Origin: Bacillus sp. RO1
Lineage (GTDB): Bacteria > Bacillota > Bacilli > Bacillales > Bacillaceae_I
Reading direction: 5' to 3'
Assembly: GCF_012524115.1 (NCBI RefSeq)
Contig: NZ_JAAZWB010000024.1
Span: 1 to 33,046 of the forward strand
Length of the DNA: 33,046 bases
The notes under the pieces: model-generated
Database searches by the model: none
What the model was told of the DNA's origin: nothing
Seen by the model: only the letters and a program-made list of their open reading frames with translations
Translations under genes and position numbers: made by a program
Shown: one piece after another, positions 16,982 to 26,804 of the stretch
Numbering within the stretch: the first letter of the stretch is position 1
Layout of the letters: each line of letters begins with the position of its first letter

Positions 16982-18379
16982 TTAAAAAATAATGTGAGCC
17001 ATTAATACGATTATAGGTAGCGTAATAATTGTGCGCTGCAGGAAAATGATAACTAATTCCAAAAAATGAACAGGTAGTTTGGATCCTAATAACAATCCAC
17101 CTACTTCTGACATATAGATTAATTGTGTGACAGATACACAGCCAATAACAAAGCGAGTTAGTTCGCTTTCAATTGAACTGCCAATAATAGCTGGTAGAAA
17201 CATATCTGCAAAACCTACAACCATCGTTTGAGAAGCAGCCGCTGCTTCCGGCACTTGCATGAGGGTGAGGAGCGGGATAAACGGCATTCCTAGGTACTTA
17301 AAGACAGGGGTATATTCTGCAATAATTAGTGCTGCCGTCCCGATTGCCATAACGATAGGAATAACTCCCATCCACATATCTAGTACGTTTTGGATTCCTC
17401 CCTTAAATACAGTCGCATAACTTTTATTCTTCTTCGCTTGTTGAATAGCTTGATTTAAGCCCCATGTAAAGTGTGACGTGTTTTTTGGTAGATTTTCATC
17501 TATCTTTTTTTCAGCTTGTTCATAGTAAGTATCTGGCTTTCTAGATAAAGGTGGGATTCTTGGACATATAAATGCTGCTACAAGGCCCGCGATCACAATT
17601 GTAAGATAAAATGGTCCAAATACATTTTGAAGATTTAAGTACGAGATGACAACGATTGTAAACGTAATCGATACAACAGAGAAGGTTGTCCCTATAATAA
17701 CAGCTTCTCTTTTTGTATAATATCCATCCTCATATTGTTTATTGGTTAATAGGACACCAATCGTACCGTCACCCAACCAAGATGCTAAACAGTCAATGGA
17801 AGAACGGCCAGGCAATTTAAATAATGGTCGCATAACTTTTGTTAATAAGGCACCACATAATTCAAGCAGACCAAAGTTCAGTAATAGCGGTAAAAATAAC
17901 CCTGCGAAAAGGAAAACTGAAAACAATACGGGAATTAAGTCGTAGAGTAACAATCCACCAGTATTTTCAGACCAAATCCAATTTGGACCAATCTGAAATA
18001 AAGTCATAATTGCAAAAATCATCCCTAGTACTCTAGCAATAAGCCAGGTAGAAGAGACATCAAATAGCTTTGAAAGAAACGGAGACCTTTCAATGAAAAA
18101 CGGCTTAGATAACTTTACCAATAAAGTGATTATTGTTGTCAGCACAATTATACCTGTCATAACAGAAGGTAGAATACTTGTAAAACTGTTCTGCACTAAT
18201 TTAGCTAACATTGCAACAGGAATTGTAATTTCACCATTAAATGGAAAAGGGATAATAAATAGAACAATACCAATAAAACTAGGAAGGATAAACTGTAAAT
18301 ACTCTTGCATGCTATAAGATCTATTGGGTATTGGTCGCACAGATTCCTGAACCTTTTCTTGTTGAAGCTGATTTTCCAA
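16982..18379 (-). CDS. YjiH-family membrane protein (Gate domain), probable arginine-pathway transporter
   Basis: A polytopic membrane protein of 465 aa with about ten hydrophobic segments and the nucleoside-recognition Gate-type core (ASWLGDGTIGVLLTNKQYEDGYYTKREA and the later AAAASQTMVVGFADMFLP block) of YjiH proteins. The substrate of the family is not firmly known to me. TTG 18379 is preferred because GAGGTG lies 6 nt upstream; the GTG at 18388 is inside that site. It converges on the roc operon and has a perfect SigL promoter, a RocR-type palindrome and a cre site. No RocE/RocC-type permease is present in the cluster, so I infer that it moves arginine, ornithine or a related amino acid. 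Confidence 0.85.
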   Translation of the reverse strand: MENQLQQEKVQESVRPIPNRSYSMQEYLQFILPSFIGIVLFIIPFPFNGEITIPVAMLAKLVQNSFTSILPSVMTGIIVLTTIITLLVKLSKPFFIERSPFLSKLFDVSSTWLIARVLGMIFAIMTLFQIGPNWIWSENTGGLLLYDLIPVLFSVFLFAGLFLPLLLNFGLLELCGALLTKVMRPLFKLPGRSSIDCLASWLGDGTIGVLLTNKQYEDGYYTKREAVIIGTTFSVVSITFTIVVISYLNLQNVFGPFYLTIVIAGLVAAFICPRIPPLSRKPDTYYEQAEKKIDENLPKNTSHFTWGLNQAIQQAKKNKSYATVFKGGIQNVLDMWMGVIPIVMAIGTAALIIAEYTPVFKYLGMPFIPLLTLMQVPEAAAASQTMVVGFADMFLPAIIGSSIESELTRFVIGCVSVTQLIYMSEVGGLLLGSKLPVHFLELVIIFLQRTIITLPIIVLMAHIIF

Positions 18380-18418
18380 AGAATTCACCTCAATTAATTT
18401 AATTTAGCACTCTTTTTT

Positions 18419-18432
18419 TGAAAGCGCTTTCT
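18419..18432. promoter_or_regulatory. CcpA catabolite-responsive element (cre)
   Basis: TGAAAGCGCTTTCT is an almost perfect cre (TGWAANCGNTNWCA type, palindromic centre AAAGCGCTTT). It lies in the leader of the YjiH-like gene, about 83 nt after the predicted transcription start, a position typical of roadblock repression by CcpA when glucose is present. Confidence 0.75.
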
Positions 18433-18519
18433 AAAATTGGTAACGTCTTGTATAGGCTCCTCTCTTTCATATTTTTTAAAATAGACAAATAATATTGCAG
18501 TGCTGCATATTTCTTTTAA

Positions 18520-18536
18520 TGCAATTTTTGTGCCAA
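18520..18536 (-). promoter_or_regulatory. SigL (sigma-54) promoter of the YjiH-like gene
   Basis: Read on the minus strand, TTGGCAC-AAAAA-TTGCA is a consensus -24/-12 element. Transcription would start near 18509, leaving a leader of about 130 nt. Confidence 0.92.
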
Positions 18537-18586
18537 CATAAAAATGATAGAGTTCTTGTATAATCACACTAAATAGCAGTTTTTTT

Positions 18587-18603
18587 TGCAAAGAAATTTT
18601 GCA
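18587..18603. promoter_or_regulatory. RocR upstream activating site for the YjiH-like gene
   Basis: TGCAAAGAAATTTTGCA matches 14 of 16 defined positions of the RocR palindrome and is itself nearly symmetric. Its centre is about 86 bp upstream of the predicted SigL start site. It is the best RocR-like site in the window. Confidence 0.8.
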
Positions 18604-18965
18604 CTACATGCAAATAAATAAAACATACCTATGTAAATAATAAATGGCGAGAAAGTAGCATTAACTTTTATAACGGTTATTTGTAGAAATTTGGTGGAGA
18701 ATGAATCAAAAGTAACGAGGGCCCATACACTCAAAAATTTTACTTTATAAAGTATCTACCTTGCCATGTCGCAATACTGTTTTCGCAATTAATATAAAAG
18801 GTGAAATGGAAAGAACTCATAGAGTAAACAACTTAGTTTTAACACCGTTTCACTAAAGAAACGGTGTTTTATGTGTTTGATTGTTATCGCTGTCTACATT
18901 TTTGGTATAGGTGTCCAGTTTGCCTTATGGCAACAGGATTTTTTTACTGTTATTAAGTTTTCTAC
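18604..18965. other. 362-nt gap without a recognised gene
   Basis: The stretch is A/T rich. Apart from the hairpin terminator at 18841-18870 I see only a 15-codon frame at 18806-18853 with a plausible AAAAGGTGAA site, which runs into that hairpin and looks like nothing known. TTGCC/GGCAA at 18921-18934 followed by a T run could be a second, plus-strand terminator. Confidence 0.4.
18841..18870. terminator. terminator after the phoA-lipoprotein genes (either strand)
   Basis: AACACCGTTTC pairs with GAAACGGTGTT around CACTAAA-type loop, with TTTTAT on the plus side and a shorter TTAAAA on the minus side. It is about 95 nt beyond the lipoprotein stop on the minus strand. Confidence 0.65.
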
Positions 18966-19646
18966 CTAAAATCCAATTTGAAATTCTTCTATCTTTCCTA
19001 CCTTCTCTTCTTTCTCGTTGAATGCCTCACTAGTCTGGATAGACAGGCTCTTTAGCTCTTCAGGCTTGCTTTCATCAATAATAAATCCAAGGCTTCCCAC
19101 TTTTTCTTCACCTGGCTTTAGTTCGCCGTTTAGCTTTTCAAGGTAAAAGTCGTCTTCCCAGGTCACGGCTTCTCCTTGGTCGGTAGTGAGTTTTGCTACA
19201 GGTGCAAAGTGAAGGGGCTCTTTGCTGTTGTTTTTCACTTTAACATTCACTCTCACATACGGGAATTCTACTTCTTCGTGCGTAAAGCCGTGGAAATAAT
19301 CTACTAAGTCAGGAGATGGTTGTAAGTTCATTACCTTCACATCAGAAATGGTCATTGTGATATCTCCTATTTGTTTGGTTACGTTTAAGTTGGCATATTG
19401 CTTAAGCGTGATGATACCGTCCGCATCTTCCAGTGTTTCACCCACTTCTTTCAGGCTACGATCGTCAGGGGCTTGTGGGCTGTCTTGGAAGGTTTGCGAG
19501 GTGGTTTCCGTTGATTCTGTCTTAGTTGCTTTTTCCGATGCAGAAACCGCATCTGAAGAGTTGTTCTCTTTTCCGGTATTTTCAACAGAGCAACCGCTTA
19601 GGAGTAGCGCTGCAATCCCTATGATGAAATAACGTTTGGTTGGCAT
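18966..19646 (-). CDS. lipoprotein with a C-terminal Ig-like (DUF4352-type) domain
   Basis: A 226-aa secreted lipoprotein: lipobox LLSGC with C19 as the lipidated residue, then a Ser/Thr/Glu-rich linker (about 20-75), then a beta-rich domain (about 80-226) containing GDITMTISDVKV, VRVNVKVKNNSKEPLHF and PGEEKVGSLGFII, the pattern of DUF4352/telokin-like domains. Function unknown; such domains are often found on surface lipoproteins. AGGAGGTAATTTT precedes the ATG. It follows phoA on the same strand after 56 nt containing a hairpin, so it may be read through at a reduced level. Confidence 0.8.
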   Translation of the reverse strand: MPTKRYFIIGIAALLLSGCSVENTGKENNSSDAVSASEKATKTESTETTSQTFQDSPQAPDDRSLKEVGETLEDADGIITLKQYANLNVTKQIGDITMTISDVKVMNLQPSPDLVDYFHGFTHEEVEFPYVRVNVKVKNNSKEPLHFAPVAKLTTDQGEAVTWEDDFYLEKLNGELKPGEEKVGSLGFIIDESKPEELKSLSIQTSEAFNEKEEKVGKIEEFQIGF

Positions 19647-19666
19647 AAAATTACCTCCTAAAAATG

Positions 19667-19695
19667 AAGCATTCCGAGGCAGGCTCGGAATGCTT
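19667..19695 (-). terminator. hairpin between phoA and the lipoprotein gene
   Basis: AAGCATTCCGA pairs with TCGGAATGCTT. On the minus strand the tail is CATTTTTA, weaker than usual, and the AGGAGG of the next gene follows at once. It may be a partial terminator or an mRNA-stabilising hairpin. Confidence 0.6.
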
Positions 19696-19702
19696 ATTGG
19701 GA

Positions 19703-21115
19703 TTAGTCTTTATCGTGCTCGTCTTCTTCATCTTCTCGATGGTCCGCGTCACCATGACCATTCTTTGTTTTCTTTAAGATGTTGAAGATTTCTTTTGCTG
19801 TATCGGTGTTGTCAATCTTACCTGTGAATTTATTCATTCCAGGGCCATATGCATACACTTGCACGTCTTCCCCTGTATGACCGTCTGTTGTCCAGCCAGT
19901 TCCAGTGCGAAGGTCGAAAATTCTTTCAATGGCGTTGTCGATTTCAGCAAGTTCGCCGCTTGTTTCTTTTGCATCCTTTACAGATTGAACTTCTTCTGGA
20001 GTTAATTCAAGGTCAATATACTCTTTTAACGTTTCTTCAACAGGTGCACCTTCTGCGATTTTCTTAGCGATAAAGTCAGGAGTCTTCTTCGCTGCTTTGA
20101 TGGCTGTCGGATCCCATTTGTATTCTCCGTCACGTCCCATTGCCATTCCACCAGTGGAGTGGTCTGCAGTCGCGATCACAAGGGTATGCTTGTCCTTTTT
20201 AGCAAAGTCAATCGCTGCTTGGAACGCTTCCTCGAAGTCTTGCATATCACTCATTGCGCCAACGATATCATTATCATGGCCAGCCCAGTCAATTTGACTT
20301 CCTTCTACCATTAAGAAGAAGCCTTTTTTGTTGTTATCTAGGCGGTCTAGGGCAGAATTTGTCATTTCTTTAAGAGACGGCTGTTCTTCAGAACGGTCGA
20401 TCATTTTTTCTAACCCTTTCGGTGCAAATAGACCTAGAACTTGTTCGTTATCATCGTTTAGCATGTCATCACGAGTTGTTACATAAGAATAGCCATCTTT
20501 TTGGAATTCTTTTGTAAGATCACGATCTCCACGGACAAAATAGCTTGTCCCACCGCCGAGAAGAACATCCACTTTATGTTTGCCGTTGATCAAGTCGTCA
20601 TAGTAATCATCTGCGATTTGATTGTAATTGTTACGAGATTCATCATGTGTTCCAAATGCTGCAGGAGTGGCATGGTTGATTTGGGAGGTTGCTACTAGAC
20701 CAGTAGATTTCCCGTTTTCCTTTGCTTGCTCTAGTACAGTTTTTACGTCTTCTTTTTCCATATCAACAGCAATAGCACCGTTATACGTTTTGATACCAGC
20801 AGACATGGAAGTTGCTGCTGCTGCAGAGTCTGTTACACTTTCTTCTTCATCTGAAGAGTGAGTGGACTGCATACCTACAAGATAAGGATCGTACGCGGTT
20901 TCTTCCATTTCAGGAGTATTTGGGTCATTCTTAAGAGAACGATATGCAGTTGTGTAAGAATTCCCCATCCCGTCTCCAATTAAGAAGATAACATTGCGAA
21001 TCTCACTCTTGCTCGCACCATTATTATCTTTGTCAGCGGAAGCTTGATTTATCGCAAAACCGCTTACCGCGAGAGAGGCAGCCATAGTTACTGTTAATAG
21101 TTTTTTAGAAAACAT
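19703..21115 (-). CDS. phoA: secreted alkaline phosphatase
   Basis: Releases phosphate from monoesters outside the cell. The 470-aa preprotein has a Sec signal peptide (cleavage after A-S-A at about residue 27), the metal ligand loop IGDGMG (D48), the catalytic TDSAAAATSMSAG loop with S97 as nucleophile, VEGSQIDWAGHDND, ATADHSTGG and DGHTGEDV metal sites. The C-terminus is an unusual acidic/His tail (DADHREDEEDEHDKD). AGGAGGTTATT precedes the ATG. B. subtilis has two paralogues of this type (PhoA, PhoB); the symbol is by family only. Confidence 0.93.
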   Translation of the reverse strand: MFSKKLLTVTMAASLAVSGFAINQASADKDNNGASKSEIRNVIFLIGDGMGNSYTTAYRSLKNDPNTPEMEETAYDPYLVGMQSTHSSDEEESVTDSAAAATSMSAGIKTYNGAIAVDMEKEDVKTVLEQAKENGKSTGLVATSQINHATPAAFGTHDESRNNYNQIADDYYDDLINGKHKVDVLLGGGTSYFVRGDRDLTKEFQKDGYSYVTTRDDMLNDDNEQVLGLFAPKGLEKMIDRSEEQPSLKEMTNSALDRLDNNKKGFFLMVEGSQIDWAGHDNDIVGAMSDMQDFEEAFQAAIDFAKKDKHTLVIATADHSTGGMAMGRDGEYKWDPTAIKAAKKTPDFIAKKIAEGAPVEETLKEYIDLELTPEEVQSVKDAKETSGELAEIDNAIERIFDLRTGTGWTTDGHTGEDVQVYAYGPGMNKFTGKIDNTDTAKEIFNILKKTKNGHGDADHREDEEDEHDKD

Positions 21116-21157
21116 AATAACCTCCTAAATAATTTGTTTATGAATCTTTCAAGAGTA

Positions 21158-21183
21158 ATTATATAAAGATAGTATTAAGGTAA
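21158..21183 (-). promoter_or_regulatory. candidate PhoP-dependent promoter of phoA
   Basis: On the minus strand TATAAT (21163-21158) has no -35, but is preceded by TTACCT and CTATCT 11 bp apart, resembling the TTAACA direct repeats bound by PhoP~P. The match is poor, so phosphate control is an inference from gene function and this layout. Confidence 0.4.
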
Positions 21184-21309
21184 CCTTGAGGTGGAGTAAA
21201 GATTGATTTACAAGAATATAACAGGCTTATTACATTTTTTAGGTATAATGATTCAGGACTTTGTGCTTGGGTGTCTGGGTGGAGGGGGCTTTAGTGCTTT
21301 AAAGAATGT

Positions 21310-21322
21310 GGGGTCAGACCCC
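21310..21322. repeat. GGGGTCAGACCCC palindrome
   Basis: A perfect 6-bp-arm palindrome around one A, flanked by AAAG...CTTT, in the 295-nt space between phoA and the GNAT gene. Such GGGGTC-type palindromes recur in some genomes as REP-like sequences; only this one is seen here. The frame 21203-21400 across it does not look like a gene. Confidence 0.35.
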
Positions 21323-21409
21323 TTTCTTTATATTTTTTATTTTAATAGAAGGTTTCCAGTTCTACATATCGAATTATTGGTGTATGAAATTAATAGTTAG
21401 GACGGTTTA

Positions 21410-21892
21410 ATGGTGATGAATGTTATCGAATTGAGAAATAAAGATCAGCTGCTCGATCGGGCAATTAATGTGTTTTGGCAGCAGTGGGGGAGTGAGGAGA
21501 ACTTCAAATTTTACGAAGATGCGATTCTCCAGTCTGCGACAACCTCTTCTGACATACCACGGTTTTATGTGGCAGTGGAAGACGGGGAAATAATAGGTAC
21601 GTATGCAATATTAAGAAATGATATAAATAGCCGTCAGGACTTGTGTCCGTGGCTCGCATGCCTTTATGTGGCAGAAGAGCAAAGGGGAAAGGGGATAGGT
21701 GCTAAGCTTTTGGAGCACGGATTAAGGGTGGCTGCTGAAAAAGGCTATGAGAACATGTACCTAACAACAGACTTAGTAAACTATTATGAGAGATACGGCT
21801 GGAAAAATAATGGGATCGTATATGGACCAGACGGAGGCTCCATTAAACTTTATGAAAAAAAGACTGCACAAAAAAATCCGGATGGAAGTTAA
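21410..21892 (+). CDS. GNAT-family N-acetyltransferase
   Basis: Acetyl-CoA-dependent N-acetyltransferase of unknown substrate. The 160-aa protein has the GNAT fold: motif D/C region VAVEDGEIIGTYAIL, motif A CLYVAEEQRGKGIGAKLLEHGL (Q/R-x-x-G-x-G/A acetyl-CoA loop), and motif B around YLTTDLVNYYERYGW. The ribosome site is weak (AGGACGG), and ATG 21410 or ATG 21416 could be used. The last residues (KNPDGS) are encoded by one arm of the terminator. It converges on katG. Confidence 0.85.
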   Translation: MVMNVIELRNKDQLLDRAINVFWQQWGSEENFKFYEDAILQSATTSSDIPRFYVAVEDGEIIGTYAILRNDINSRQDLCPWLACLYVAEEQRGKGIGAKLLEHGLRVAAEKGYENMYLTTDLVNYYERYGWKNNGIVYGPDGGSIKLYEKKTAQKNPDGS

Positions 21893-21913
21893 ACTCTCCA
21901 TCCGGATTTTTTT
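21872..21913. terminator. bidirectional terminator of the GNAT gene and katG
   Basis: AAAAATCCGGATGGA (21872-21886) pairs with TCCATCCGGATTTTT (21897-21911), with T on the plus side and an A run (T on minus) on the other. The left arm is coding for the GNAT protein C-terminus. Confidence 0.85.
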
Positions 21914-21916
21914 GTT

Positions 21917-24145
<2,229 letters not shown>

Positions 24146-24199
24146 TTAACTTGCCTTACAACGTACGAAACCAAAAAATGAGACAACATCAATTCTTAC

Positions 24200-24227
24200 A
24201 TTGTAATTATAATAAATAATTCGGCAA
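24200..24227 (-). promoter_or_regulatory. katG promoter with a PerR-like box
   Basis: On the minus strand TTGCCG (24227-24222), a 16-bp spacer and TACAAT (24205-24200). The sequence TTGTAATTATAATAA (24201-24215) matches 12 of 14 defined positions of the PerR box TTATAATNATTATAA and would cover the -10. Repression by PerR with relief by peroxide is the known pattern for Bacillus catalases. Confidence 0.6.
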
Positions 24228-24370
24228 ATAAAAAGAAATATGCAGAAATTTCAATAACTTTTACCGAGGGTAAGGTATTGGCGCTTCTTTTCAACTAGTT
24301 TACGAAAAGATAGTATGAACATTTTTCCAATTATTTATCCGAGGAAATGAGGAGAATAGTACCGATTTAT

Positions 24371-25333
24371 CTATTGCAAAAAATATATCCGGCCTTTGTT
24401 GTTACCTTTATGTTGGAGGTTTAAAGTAAAAAGTGATTTAGAAGCGATACTTATAGAAGGAATACAGACAAACTCTCTGAACTGTTTGTTTGTGATGGTA
24501 TTGCCAAGCCCGAGCAAAGGGTAGTCTTTGATTGTACGTGATATCGGATCCATCTCTGTGTGCCCGCATGCAGCACAAGTCCATTTTTTATAGTGTTTTT
24601 TCATGGGAGCATGTGAGCAATTTATACATATAACACCTTTAATAAAATCAGAAGAATGGAGGCCGTAGTATACCATCAAGTTAAACGTTGAATCATCTTT
24701 GTGCCTATTTAGTAACACTTTCACTAGCTTATTAGTTTCCTTAGCTGAAAATCTAGTGATTTTATGTGTATGGGAGATAGCTTGTATTCTAGTGGGAAGG
24801 TTTGTGTGGAAGACTATTTTATTAAGTAGTGTGGGGGATTTATTAAATAAGGTGGCACTTTTGTGCGAGATGACCACTTGAGTCTCGATAGAAATGGGAG
24901 GTAATCTAAGTTTATCTATAAGGCCGGAAAGCTGCATTTTGTGTCGTGCAAGTTGAGCCAGGGGATCTCCAACCCTTTCATGACTATCTTCATGATGCCG
25001 TATAAGCATCCCCGTATCTTCATCGAATTCTAGTTTTCCTTTAATGTATTTTGAATCTAAGATGAGGCAGTGAGTTGGCGTGATCAGGAGTGAGTCCATC
25101 TGAAAGTAGCGGTCTTTTGAGTCTGGGATTCTTAACCCGTGGAGTATTTTATAGTTTTCATGGGGAAGGAAGGAGGAAAAGTAGTCCATTGCCTTTTCAC
25201 CTAGGTAGCCATAGTGCAAACGGAAGTATTCTTTTTCGATTTGGGGGTATTTTGGGTGGTGTTTGGGAACTCGCCTCATGGCAGCTTCATGTGCGAGCAA
25301 TTTGAGTGGTTTCTCTCTTTCTTTTATTATCAT
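24371..25333 (-). CDS. NERD-domain protein with a C-terminal zinc ribbon
   Basis: A 320-aa protein with a nuclease-related (NERD) domain at about residues 38-155: GYLGEKAMDYF, then the PD-(D/E)xK-like core QMDSLLITPTHCLILDSKYIKGKL (here D-x(10+)-D-S-K instead of the commoner E-x-K). The C-terminal part has a zinc ribbon C-x2-C ... C-x2-C (CINC and CAAC, about residues 236-257). The function of such Bacillus proteins is not known to me; DNA processing is the family guess. AAGGAG precedes ATG 25333. No terminator is obvious in the 267 nt before katG's start. Confidence 0.85.
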   Translation of the reverse strand: MIIKEREKPLKLLAHEAAMRRVPKHHPKYPQIEKEYFRLHYGYLGEKAMDYFSSFLPHENYKILHGLRIPDSKDRYFQMDSLLITPTHCLILDSKYIKGKLEFDEDTGMLIRHHEDSHERVGDPLAQLARHKMQLSGLIDKLRLPPISIETQVVISHKSATLFNKSPTLLNKIVFHTNLPTRIQAISHTHKITRFSAKETNKLVKVLLNRHKDDSTFNLMVYYGLHSSDFIKGVICINCSHAPMKKHYKKWTCAACGHTEMDPISRTIKDYPLLGLGNTITNKQFREFVCIPSISIASKSLFTLNLQHKGNNKGRIYFLQ

Positions 25334-25448
25334 ATCGGTCTCCTTTTTATTGATTCTTCACTCTATTTCGCTACTGGAGTACTAAGTTCCTTCTGAATAT
25401 GGAATTTATTTCATTTAAGTTTCTGGAATGGCAGGGTGGGGGGAATTA

Positions 25449-25555
25449 TATTGTCCACTTTTTGATTTTATTGTCCAACTAATTGATATATTAGCCACTT
25501 TCAACTTTTATTGTCCAATTAGGCAATATAAAGGCCATTCGACACCGACCGACAC
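25449..25555. repeat. phased motif array C (exact 20-bp period)
   Basis: ATTGTCCAMTTT-type motifs have their CC at 25455, 25475, 25495 (AGCCA), 25515 and 25535 (GGCCA), exactly 20 bp apart. The array ends in ATAAAGGCCATTCGACACC followed by GACCGACAC. The same end block closes array D at 26805-26913. It lies in the 337-nt gap between divergent NERD and YwaF-like genes; the rest of that gap (25334-25448, 25556-25656) shows nothing else I can name. Confidence 0.8.
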
Positions 25556-25670
25556 ACTTCGCACCACAGGAAACACAACAAATCCTCCAACTCTTCCCTA
25601 AAAAAACAGTCTTATCCTCCACTTACGAAGAATAAAATACTTACAAGCGCACTAGAAAGGGGGACATATA

Positions 25671-26381
25671 ATGTTTTCCGTTAACTCCATGCAATCATTT
25701 GAATTGTTTTCTGTAGAGCATATCCTTACTTTTTTTGTATTTGTAGGCATTTGCTTTATGTTAGTTCATTTTAGGAGGGACCTAAAGCCGCATCAGACGA
25801 AAATTAAGTGGACATTATTCATTATCCTATTAACATGCGAGATCACCCATCAGATTTGGGTTCTATCTACGAATCAATGGGGAGTGGAGGACCTGCCCAT
25901 TCAACTTTGCTCTGTTAGCACCTTTATCGCCATTTACCTATTTTTAAGATCCAACGAAAAACTCTTCCACTTACTTTATTTCATTGGATTTATTCCGCCT
26001 ATCTTAAGCATGGTCACTCCAGAGATGGTGTACCAATTTCCACACTACCGCTTCCTTAAATATTTTCTACATCATTCCGCAATCCCATTGGCAGTGTTAT
26101 ATTTTATTTTCTATGAAGGATACCGAGTCCCGAAGAAGGCCGTCATCAGAAGCTTTATTGCTTTAAACATCTTAGCTGCCCCAATCTTTTTCATCAATAT
26201 GTTCCTAGGTACAAATTTCTTCTATTTAGCAAACCCAACGGAATCAAAAACCATCCTATCCTTCTTCGGGTCAGGATTCTGGTATTATATCAACTTGGAG
26301 TTGGCTGCCCTTCTCATCTTCTTTCTCACTTATATTCCGATGGCGAGGTTGATGCGTAGGGAGCGGAGGATAGTAGGGTAA
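25671..26381 (+). CDS. YwaF-like (TIGR02206) integral membrane protein
   Basis: A 236-aa protein with about six membrane helices. It shows the TIGR02206 pattern: an N-terminal LFSVEHILTFFVF, the TCEITHQIWVL segment, LPIQLCSVSTFIAIYLF, FPHYRFLKYFLHHSAI and a C-terminal YYINLELAALLIFFL helix with a short basic tail. The role is unknown. AAAGGGGGACATATA precedes the ATG. The small membrane gene at 26508 follows on the same strand with no clear terminator between. Confidence 0.85.
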   Translation: MFSVNSMQSFELFSVEHILTFFVFVGICFMLVHFRRDLKPHQTKIKWTLFIILLTCEITHQIWVLSTNQWGVEDLPIQLCSVSTFIAIYLFLRSNEKLFHLLYFIGFIPPILSMVTPEMVYQFPHYRFLKYFLHHSAIPLAVLYFIFYEGYRVPKKAVIRSFIALNILAAPIFFINMFLGTNFFYLANPTESKTILSFFGSGFWYYINLELAALLIFFLTYIPMARLMRRERRIVG

Positions 26382-26507
26382 GGTAACTTCACTCAACTCA
26401 GAGGTTCCGGAGGGTTAGATGGAAACGGTAAGCCCATTTCATTGAAAAAGCTGCCAAAATACGCTACTTTCATGTTAGATAATATTATTTGAATGGAGAG
26501 AGCGACC

Positions 26508-26705
26508 ATGATGGTAGCGTTAGGAATACTCAGTATCATTATTTTAGTTGGAGGGTTATTTGTGACGATCCAAGTAGCTGGGAGCGGGGATAAAAAATAC
26601 CGGGAAGAAACAAAGGGGAATGTGAGACGGCTCAGCTTAATCTATGCAGCGCTATTTGTTGTAATTATAGCAGGATTTTTCGTTTATCTAAGGTGGTTTG
26701 TTTAA
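26508..26705 (+). CDS. small two-helix membrane protein
   Basis: A 65-aa product with membrane helices at about residues 3-23 and 42-62, joined by a charged loop GDKKYREETKGNVRRLS. It resembles small Bacillus proteins annotated as BshB3, potential contributor to bacillithiol synthesis; I hold that name lightly since nothing catalytic is visible. ATG 26508 is preferred because GGAGAG lies 7 nt upstream; an in-frame ATG at 26493 precedes that site. Confidence 0.7.
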   Translation: MMVALGILSIIILVGGLFVTIQVAGSGDKKYREETKGNVRRLSLIYAALFVVIIAGFFVYLRWFV

Positions 26706-26718
26706 AATGAGGTAATTT

Positions 26719-26753
26719 TCCTCCCGTTTTGTAGGAACGTGGAGGATTTTTTT
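26719..26753 (+). terminator. terminator after the small membrane gene
   Basis: TCCTCCCGTT pairs with AACGTGGAGGA (one bulge) around TTGTAGG, followed by TTTTTTT. Confidence 0.8.
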
Positions 26754-26804
26754 GAGTGTTAGTTTGGATTGGCCGCGGGGGTGGGCGAGACGAGACTTGG
26801 GATT

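Noticed and set aside
18394-18591. Minus-strand frame of 65 codons upstream of the YjiH-like gene
   Set aside because: It spans the SigL promoter and the cre site, so it would not be transcribed whole, and it has no ribosome site.
21203-21400. Plus-strand frame of 65 codons between phoA and the GNAT gene
   Set aside because: Contains the GGGGTCAGACCCC palindrome, lacks a ribosome site and shows no family features.
25449-25555. Phased arrays considered as CRISPR arrays
   Set aside because: The repeated part is under 12 bp and the period only 20-21 bp, repeats are degenerate, and no cas genes are present.
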